Shown here: piece after piece, positions 55,533 to 64,000 of the stretch
Layout: each line of letters begins with the position of its first letter
How positions within the stretch are numbered: position 1 is the first letter of the stretch
From: Ceratodon purpureus
Taxonomy: Eukaryota; Streptophyta; Bryopsida; Pseudoditrichales; Ditrichaceae
Reading direction: 5' to 3'
DNA length: 64,000 nt
Assembly (NCBI GenBank): GCA_014871385.1
Contig: CM026428.1
Location: forward strand, 6,241,471 to 6,305,470
Translations under genes and position numbers: made by a program
Notes under the pieces: generated by a model
Databases searched by the model: none
What the model was told of the DNA's origin: nothing
The model's input: the letters and a program-made list of their open reading frames with translations, nothing else

Positions 55533-57960
55533 TTACTACAGCATTTGACCATGTTGTAATTGCCAAGCTGCATAGACCAACATGGTTGAGGAAGGACTTT
55601 AACAAGCGATTTCCAAGGAGGTAGCGGAGGGCCATATTATTTGGTGTATAGATGTTAGCCAGACCAAGGTCATCCCCTGGCAGTCCATGATGGATATTCT
55701 ATTGAACATATTTTGCAAATACGGAGCGGGAGGCATTTATATTGAGTGACCATCGACCAACGTCAAGATTTCTCCACACCTATCGCCGTTGTTAGGAGGG
55801 TCATGCTTGTAACCAATGAACGCTTCTAGACCAAAATACATCGCTTAACGGCACAATTGTTGGTTGACTTGTTTGAGAAGGAGCCCTGCAATTTATGCTC
55901 TTGGATGGTGGTAATTTCCAATTGAGGGATGCAAACCTTGATATAGGCCTGCAACACATCCGTGGCCACCTTCTCATTGTGGTCACGAAGGTTGGATATA
56001 ATAATTGTAGTTTTATGATCCTCTGGGAGGAGATTTGTTGTCTCCGTTGCTCAAGAAGGGATGCTACAGAAGCCCTATACGTCATTTGGAGGAGGATGGG
56101 CGGATGGTGGAGTTGTGCGCTGGCGAGCAATACCTCAAGTACCGCGGTGGGAGGAAGGGCTAGGGCTTGCAATTCCACCAACTGTGGGATTTCGTGGAGT
56201 CACCATGAGGGAAGGGGCCTCTGGAGGAGGTGTTCGGAAAGGAGGAAGAGTTCCCACCCCCTATGCGGGACGAGTCAATCCATAGTGGCGGGTGAGGAAA
56301 CCAGAACAATAAGGCCAGGGCCTCTCCCGTCAAAGATGCGGAGATTGGCGGATTGCTAGGTCGCGCGTCTTGAAGAGTTATGATTTGCTACAATGATTGG
56401 GCGGTTTTGGAGGCTCTATGAAAGGTCATACAAGGGATTGCCTCAATGAGCCTGAGGACTCCCGGCCATACGCACTCGCTTTTGTAGGGCGAAAGGGTGC
56501 AAGGTTGAAAGAGCAATGACGACAATGTTGATTAGGCTTGTCCACTTGATCCTTGTCTTTCCAATGGTGTATAAAAACCGCGCGGCTAGGGTGGACAAGG
56601 ATCATAGCGAGGAGAGGGCCACTGAGCGTCACTCCCCTCGCAAGCTCTAAACTCAAAGGATCCAATTGACTCCTACGACGGGGCGTTGGTTGAAATGGCC
56701 AACGCATGGTCGACATGCCAATCCACGTCCATTGCCTGAAGATTGGTGTCGCCTCCGACAGTAGCAAAAGCTTGATAGGCATACACCATATTCAGGCATG
56801 CATCCAGATTGGAAGGATGCACCGTTACGACTTTTTTGCGCGATAGACCCGTTTCCACCCATTCCACTCGTATTCAAGGGTTAACAAGGATTCTCCTTTG
56901 GAATAATGGTTACTACTCTAGTCGATGTGGTTATGGAGATCATTAGGGTCAAGTTAGTGGTCGCTTGGATCAGACATCATGGCATTTGCTTGGAGACCGT
57001 GACGTGGAAGGAGAGCCATACCCTCAGCCGAAGGCAAAGGGCCTAGGCTGTTGTGGGTTGGAGGTTCGGGGGGGCCTGAAGGAGGGATATTCCAGCGAGT
57101 CAGCCGGCATCGTAACCGCGAAGGAGGTTGTAGCATTGCATGATCAACTGGAGGATCTAAAGCTTTGGAGGCCCCTAGCAATGGAGGAATAGTGGCCGGA
57201 GACTCCATGGTCCTGTAAGAGATGAGGTAAAGATCCGCATAGGCAGCATCCATAGGGGGAGCTAGAGAAGGGCTTGAGGCATCCGGAGCTGGTAGGACGT
57301 GGAAACGGGTGGATCAACCGTCGAGAGGAATGTCGAGGACGAGCTATGGGCCGATGAGCATGAACATGATTAAGTTGTTGGCGGGATGTTGTAAATATTC
57401 CTTTCGCCGTCCGAGGGCGAGATCTCCCATCCATGTGCCCACAAGGGACTCGAGAGCTTCTACGTGGAGAAGCCGCTAGAAATCAAGGCATGGAATGGGA
57501 TGGGTTGTTGAATAGATGATTCGTGGGCATTGCGAGGGGTGATGTTGGTGATTGCCACAAAAAGCTGAGCTGAGGATAAAATCCTCATAATGCACAAGGA
57601 CGGTGGCGCTGCCCCTTACCTTGCTATAGCCAACCACAGCGGAGGTCTACCTTAATTCAGTAACGAGGTGGGGTATCAAAACCCTCGTCTTTGTTAGTGA
57701 CTAATAAAGGGCCGACTTGTTCTGTGATTTTGTTTGCCAGCTTCTCATATTTGAGATGTAGTTCCGAGAAAGATATTGAAGTCGTTGGTAAAGAACTGAC
57801 CCGTCAAGGAAGTGGTGGAGAGCTTTAGCAAGCTTAGGCATGTTGTGGTCTCTAGTCCGTCCATCCAACACAGGAGAAAGAAGTGTTGATTTGGTGGTGG
57901 AAGTAAACGGTACCTTAGGCGGGGAAGGCGAGATGAGAGTCCTACCATGCGCTCATCACT

Positions 57961-60413
57961 TCAACCACGCACGCAATTACAACATGTGTTGACAAGAACG
58001 GTATTTCTTTAGCTACTGTAGCTTGAGAATCAGAATCAAGATTGAAATGAGTCATACCTCGCATTAGAAGCCCTTGGTAATTTCGGGAACTCTATCGGGG
58101 CAAGGCTTCATAGTAGTCAGGCTGAAAGGGGGTTTGTTGGTCCTCTGGAGACCGACGTGTTGTCCATTATGGTGCGGAGCAATTGCAAATGCGACCCATG
58201 TTCTAACGTTGTCGTACACTAATCGTGACTTTCTGACCGCGCCAAGATGTCCCAGTAACTCTGACTGTGAGGGCCATGTCACTCTAACCTTAATCAAAAC
58301 GGTATAGGACTGTGGTAAAATTGCACGAAGAACCTCTCAGAATGACCGTAGCGTGGCCGGCCACGTGAATTTGAGGGAAGAAGGAAAGTTACAACAACGT
58401 TGTCGACAAGGAGGCATGCACCTCCATCCGCCATCGCCTCTTTCGTTTCTCTTTTTGCTAAGTCTAAAACTTTTCTAGTTGATATTTTTTAAAGCGTTGA
58501 AAAAAACTTCAGTGGTATTCCAAAGGAATTTAAGTTTCCTAAATCCATCCATTTTTAAGATAGATATTACATTCCAAATTTTGTCATATTTTTGTATTCA
58601 ATTGCCATCCGACTGAAATTTTTAAGCATTTTAGACGCAATCCTATAAATCGTACCGTACTACCTTTTCCATTTCTTTATAAACTAGCATTTGCATAAAA
58701 CTTATACAATGTGTTCTTGTTGTAGCATTAAGAGCATTTTATTTTATTTTTAAATTGACACAAACAAGTAACTTTATTGCTCGTTGCAAGAATGGTACAG
58801 TGCCAAGCGGGGTTACAGCTGGTCAAAGGAATCAGTATCATTCAGAGTACTTTAGAAACAATGGTATTATCTTCGTAATTTGTGTGAATAGATGTATGTT
58901 TGATTTGAGTGTGAATGCGGTTAAGGGATTTAAGAAATTCCATGGCAATGAAAGAGAATAAAGTCTAAAGCTTCCTAGGACCAAAAAGAAAATTTATGTA
59001 TCCTAATGAGGGACCCAGTATAATGTACAGTAAAAACTGCATACTATACGCAATCAAGCAATTATACACAGTTATAATTAGCATTCTTTCTTCATTTAGT
59101 ACTCTTTTTTTCTCTTCACAATAAAACTCCAGTATACTTACAACCGCGAAGTTCTCCTGGTTACAACCACGAAATTCTCCAATTATTCATTTCCTCTTAA
59201 GAAATTACACAAGCCAGGTCACTTTTATTAAAAAATCGAAAATCAAAAATGAATTGTAGATTTCTCAAATGCCCGAATTTCAAATGACAAACTCTCTCCT
59301 CAAACCTACTAACCAGAAGTCCAAAATGACAGAATGAAATAAATTCGGTGATCCGAAGAGGACAAACAACCTCGAGAAAAGAGGAGCAAAACACTCACAA
59401 GAGCCAGATGATCTGGTGGTTTAATAACAAAAACTGCTGCAAATTCCTGCCCGGGTCCTCCAAAATGCTGATAGTGTGTGCACCACTTTTGTTCCGTTTC
59501 TCCATTTAGACAATTCCTGTGCTAAGTGGCGGCCTTATTGAAGGGCGTGCAGGGATTCTGGGAGTGACTTGGCAGCCTTGGCTTGATTTTACAATGAGTA
59601 TGGGAAGCTGGCACATTATGGGACACTCCGAGAGCCTTCAAGTGTCTCCCATACGTTGGGACATTGAAATTTGAGATGCCTTCCTCCAGGGTCAAGGGCT
59701 TTCTGTTTCTGTTGCGTCTTCTTCCTGCTCTCGTACCAATGCTTTGGAATCATTCAATTGGGTTCAAGAGCTTAAATATTTGGGGAATTCGGAATCAATG
59801 CTTTCCAGTTATAGTATCTTATTCTATTTGCAGGTGTGATGAGAAATAGCGGTGGAGGTATTGGTGTAGAATTTTACCGTTTTGATGGTAAGAATTGGAA
59901 TTATTGTGAAGCTTTTATTGATCAGTCAGAGTTGCTTTTGAGAAACTTAGAAAGAGAGGCCTGGTAACACCTTTCTAAATTTATCAAATTTTGGGAAAAT
60001 GTTTTGATATCATAAGATGAAGATATTATGATGAGTTGCATGGGGAGGAATAAGAGAAGTGTAGAGAGGAAATGAAAGTGGTATGCAGATGACACAAAAG
60101 AACTCATGTATTAGACTTATGAAATCATTTAGTGTCCGCGAATTTGTTCCTGATTATTTGAGAGATTCAGTGAGATTTTTCTTTACTTTGATTCAATTAA
60201 CCCCTAAAGTTCTGAGGGTATTTTTCATTAAAACTGCCTCAAAACAGCCCCTCTTCAAAGCAAGGTGGATTTTGCAAACATGGGGTCTTAATTAGTACAT
60301 CTAAGTGTAAGATCTTGTAGCTAACTTCTATGTCTACATTTCCGCTAAATCTCACACACTCATTCCTCACCAATTGCAAGATAATAACGTTCAAAGTTGA
60401 AAAACAAGTTTTT
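57961..60413. other. Intergenic / possible LINE 5' end, otherwise featureless
   Basis: 57961-58450 may be the 5' part of the LINE; an ATG-started minus-strand frame MADGGACLLVDN lies at about 58430. At 58738-58800, an A-rich tail with GCAATAAAGTTACTTG (minus strand) looks like another LINE-type 3' end, but no duplication was found. The remainder shows nothing recognisable. Confidence 0.4.
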
Positions 60414-60569
60414 ATGTATGATAGTTAGCTCCGGTTTTCTGGCCGGTGGTTTTCTCTGCCAGTAGGTTCTAGTGTTCTTGCTTGGCTTTGCGGTGGCGCT
60501 TTGTTTATTTCTCTAATTACGGTGGAATAAAAGGTTCCAGGTGACTCAAAAAAAAAAAAAAAAAAAAAA
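60414..60569 (+). mobile_element. Short poly(A)-tailed retroposon, about 156 bp
   Basis: The body includes TCTGCCAGTAGGTTC, CTTGGCTTTGCGGTGGCG and ACGGTGGAATAAAAGGTTCC before a run of over 20 A. The layout is as in the elements at 47808 and 49352. A possible 8-bp duplication AAGTTTTT lies at 60406-60413 and 60570-60577, but this is weak because it is low complexity. Confidence 0.75.
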
Positions 60570-62000
60570 AAGTTTTTTTTCCCTACACAAAAAGGGGACA
60601 GCATAGTTTTGAAGGCCCAAAAAACCATTTTTTAAAGTAGATATGAAATGGGTCTCTCCATATTCTTGTTCCTAAGTGAGTAAGGTACATGTCCTAAGAA
60701 TATCATATTCATAAAAGTTGTGGAAGGTTGGCAAAAAATCATTTTCCGCTTGGGGGTATACTGAAATTCACAAACAAAGACCATTTTTTGACAATAAAAA
60801 TAGTATATGAAAAAAATTTGGATTAGAAATCCGAACGGTGGGAACATGCTCTACTGCCTTCTCTATACCTAGAAATTTTTATTTTTGAAAAATATCAAAA
60901 TCTTAATTTTTGGTGGAATTTCAAAGTTTTTTCTTTGGGCAGATTTTGGTAATTTTGGTAATTTTGGGCAGTTTTGGGCAGTTTTGGGCAGAATTTGCTG
61001 CATTCACTGTCATTCTCACTGGCTAACTGACTGGCCTTGAAGGAGCTTTTGCGGTTCAGAGGTGAATAACTTTTCACTCCGACATCAAAATCGAGAATGA
61101 AAAATATTGACACAAAGCTCTCACCAAGGCCTACTCTCATTAAAAATTTCATAAAATCTGAGTTCAAATTGCATTCACAGGTACATGTCCAAACTCCAAA
61201 AAAGCCCCACTTCGTCAAATTGTTCTTTACAGGTTAAAAGTAGAGATTTTTAAATTTTATTTCTTGATACTAGTTCATCTTTTTCTTGTAGAACAAACTT
61301 CATGGATTGTATTAAGAAGGTCTAACTATGAGTGGAAATATTGTAAACTATCAAATCATTGTATTGGAAGATAAAAAAATTAGATTTTAAGTAGAACTTG
61401 GTTGAATTGATCAATTTTTGGTGAAGAATTGAATTAATTCAAAATGCCCTTCCTTCTTTATTTTTCATTATTGTAAAGTTTCATTCTAGAAAACATAAAA
61501 CATAATAGTTATGATGAGACTTAATGGTGTCCGTGATAACATCTTAAATCCTTATTGTTGAGGCACCCCAGATCTTGGATGTTTTCTTTATAATGTACAT
61601 TCAAACTACCTCTTGTTACAAAACAATTTTTTAAATTTTTTTCCTTCTTTCATTGGTGTGCAACACAATTCCTTCTTTGAAACTTCCATTTCCCTTACAA
61701 TGGATAGAGAAATAAACATTTTTATCCTCACAAAACACTTAGACATTAATTACAAGCACTTTACTTGATATGGGAGACTCTACAAGCACTAACGCGAAAA
61801 CTTATCAAAGATCATTCCCTTCTCATCCCACTTTCCAATCTCCAAAACACTTGCAATGCACAAACTTCTGGGCCTACCTGCAACTCCACAAGAGCCTGCA
61901 GAACCACACTTCTTATTCTCAGGTTGGGGATTGGATAGCTTACAAATGGAAAAGCAGGAGTGCATATTCTAGCCCACAGTAACTTAATCACACCTGCTAC

Positions 62001-62049
62001 AAAGAGAGGGAGAGAGGGAGAGAGGGAGAGAGGGAGAGAGGAAGAGAGG
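62001..62049. repeat. (GGGAGAGA)n microsatellite
   Basis: About six copies of the 8-bp unit, the last slightly altered. Confidence 0.93.
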
Positions 62050-62407
62050 CATTCATGCCTGGATGAGTTGGCATTCTGTGGGACCTAAAGGGATCTTCCT
62101 CCTCAAATGACCAATTTTGCTTTTAAGGAAAAAAGGTAAAATAAAAATGACCAAACAATGGGGGCACTCAGAGGTGCAGAAGCCTTGCTGTTGGTGTTCC
62201 ATCCCATAATCTTGGTGCAGTTCCTCAGGGCTTCAATCCATCTGTCACCAAGCATGGCCAATGCCCATGCCTCACTTGAGAGCGAGGTTTTGAAGATTCC
62301 ACTTAAATTGCACATAAAACAAACAGGTGGGTTTTCAATGATATTCCTATAATCAAACTCTTCCTAAAAAAATATCAATAGCAATGGAATTTCACCATTT
62401 GACTCAA

Positions 62408-62445
62408 CAAAATAAAAATAAAATAAAATAAAATAAAATAAATAT
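62408..62445. repeat. (AAAAT)n microsatellite
   Basis: A run of AAAAT/AAATA units. Confidence 0.9.
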
Positions 62446-63099
62446 ATCATTACTCATTGTTTGCAAAAAGAATATTAGCATTCACTTCGTTTGTTTGAAG
62501 TTTGTCAATTTTGTTCAGTTTTACACGAGTGAAAGAATTTTCTGGGCCGTTCATTTATGTTCCTGCTTGTTTTTGTTGCTGTGTTGCTTTTTTGATCGAT
62601 GTGAGTCCTAGGGAACACTACCGTAGCCTATTAGTAGCTTCGTACAAAAATAATTCTAAAAATAGAAAACGAAAAATTTAGAAAATTATGAAGTCAAAAA
62701 ATCGAAATTAGAATAAATTAATTGGTCACGACCTGGTGTTCATTTTCGGTGTATCAGAACATCTTTTCTACTAGTGGAAGGTCATAGAGAAACTTTTTGG
62801 AAGAAGTTCCACTCATATTCACCCGTATCACAGCATCTTTTGGATATAGACATCTTTATAAGAGCCCTGATGTTATCTTTTGGAATCTCCTTTGTGAAAA
62901 GATATTAGATGGATAGGGTTTGATAAAAGTCCTAAAGAATGTTACAAAGCAATCAATGTCGTTTTTCATCACTTATAAAAACTTTTTCATCATTTATAAA
63001 AATTTTAGAAGCAAATTCTTCTTTTATAAGGTGACTATTTTGAATAAAAAGTTTTGAATAGAACTTTAACTTCAAATTGCCAAGTAGAATTGGACACCA

Positions 63100-64000
63100 A
63101 TTTTTATTTTTATTTTTCTGAAAACAAGGATGTCATAAATTCATGATGGTGAAAAATAACAACTTGCAAACCGAGCGAGGCAGAGCCCTGCTGGCGAGGG
63201 TAATATTTTGATTTTGAATACCTGATAAAAACCTGGAAGAGGACTACCTAGTCGGCCCAAAGGGCTAAGCAACCGAAGCGTAAGCTACCTAAGTAACCAG
63301 AATGGAAAGTTGGGAGAACAAAGGGGAGAAAAGACAAAGCAAGGGGAAGGGGAGAAGTCGCCAGCCGTTCAAAGGAACGGGTAGTAGGCCGGCCTTTCGA
63401 ACTGCAAGCGTTGGTGACCGTCGCGTTCGGTGAAGAAGACCTCATTATACTGCCATGTAGAATGAAGTTGTGGATGCGACGAGGAAGGGCGGCAGGTTGT
63501 TGCTCCCTAGACCAGTTGATGAGGGACCAGGGCGCTCGGGCCTGATCAACAATGGCCTTCCAAATGTCTTGGTGCAGGATATCTTAAGGCTAGTGTTGGT
63601 TGGAGAACACAACTACGTTCCGGCAGATCCATATGCTCCAGAGGATGGAGCCGCGGATTAACACCCAGGTAATGGCGACTCGCTGGAAATGGGCAGCTAA
63701 GGGGGTCCCTAAAAGACATTGTTGCCAAGACAAGCGAGCGGGTAAGGATGGCCGGGAGGGAGGCCAGCTGCTTGGTGCACGATCGAGGCACTGAAAGTCT
63801 AGACTGCAACGGCAGATTCACACTCGAAGAAGCAATTGATGATTGTTTCCGAAAGATCGACTGAGCAACAAGTGTAGGATACTGAGATCGCTGGTTGGCC
63901 TTGATGGCGCTAGAGATTTACAGCCACGCCCTTGTGATACAAGCTCCAAATAAATCCAACTTCCTTTCGAGGGCGATCAGAGTGCCAGACTTCCGCCAAG
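63100..64000 (-). mobile_element. 3' part of a second L1-type LINE, cut by the window edge
   Basis: An A/T-rich tail at about 63100-63120 is followed on the minus strand by LINE-like DNA. At 63850-64000 it encodes FIWSLYHKGVAVN and then a Cys-containing NCFFECE block. This is the same zinc-binding RT-associated domain as at 52050-52260 in the other LINE (FLWSIYHKAVAVN). In-frame stops show it is dead. The upstream RT lies beyond the window. Confidence 0.75.

Larger units (their letters stand above)
51490..57960 (-). mobile_element. Decayed L1-type LINE retrotransposon
   Basis: Minus-strand non-LTR element broken by many stops and frameshifts. Endonuclease: LGLANIYTPNN near 55600 and the active-site-type SDHHPI near 55180-55300. 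Reverse transcriptase: WKSPGPDGL near 54470-54500, LPKIYHEEQGAF near 54200, and FVDD in place of YADD near 53800. A zinc-binding RT-associated domain lies near 52050-52260 (FLWSIYHKAVAVN). The 3' end is TGGAATAAAGTCACC...TTCAAAAAA at about 51490-51525. This order is typical of plant L1 ORF2. The DNA above 55700 probably holds ORF1, which I could not confirm; the 5' end may reach about 58450. No frame could make a working protein. Confidence 0.85.
60570..63099. other. Gene-poor DNA with simple repeats
   Basis: No supported gene. It contains short tandem repeats: TTTTGGGCAG units (about 60943-60992), (GGGAGAGA)n (62001-62049) and (AAAAT)n (62408-62445). The rest is AT-rich with chance frames. 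Confidence 0.5.

Overview
This is nuclear DNA from a land plant. It has GT-AG introns, mostly about 80-300 bp, a Pol V largest-subunit gene of the RNA-directed DNA methylation pathway, a plastid ABC1-type kinase gene, and plant-type LTR, LINE and MITE elements. Short introns and compact genes between transposon-rich stretches would suit a seed-free plant (moss, liverwort or lycophyte), but nothing here fixes the species. There are no bacterial operons, CRISPR arrays or rRNA genes.

Layout. (1) 0-1 kb: a cluster of short palindromes. (2) 1.1-15.5 kb, minus strand: a three-exon gene encoding a coiled-coil, RING-like protein. Its exons can be joined in frame across a 13-kb intron. That intron holds a second unit encoding a 735-aa protein. 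This unit's ORF is in turn split by a young 9.35-kb LTR retrotransposon (LTRs differing at one of 808 positions, TSD GAGGG). The retrotransposon has one enormous Gag-protease ORF and no reverse transcriptase or integrase. (3) 15.6-17.3 kb, minus: a transaldolase pseudogene. (4) 18.1-31 kb, minus: NRPE1, the largest subunit of RNA polymerase V, complete, with a non-coding first exon and a 1.9-kb leader intron filled with a degenerate tandem repeat. (5) 31-36.5 kb: AT-rich intergenic DNA with an inverted-repeat element carrying a Pol III-like B box, and a CACTA-type MITE. (6) 36.5-41.6 kb, plus: a complete plastid ABC1K7/SIA1-like kinase gene in 17 coding exons. (7) 41.6-64 kb: gene-poor DNA with a PIF/Harbinger-type MITE, a second copy of the CACTA-type MITE, a decayed L1-type LINE, the 3' end of another, and several very short poly(A)-tailed retroposons (39 to about 157 bp) with target-site duplications, whose tails resemble the LINE 3' end.

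Only NRPE1 and the ABC1K gene look like conserved, intact host genes. I built their exon models by hand from splice signals and family homology. Both close in frame (2,245 and 765 aa), which supports them, but no transcript data were available. All family assignments rest on recognising motifs by eye.
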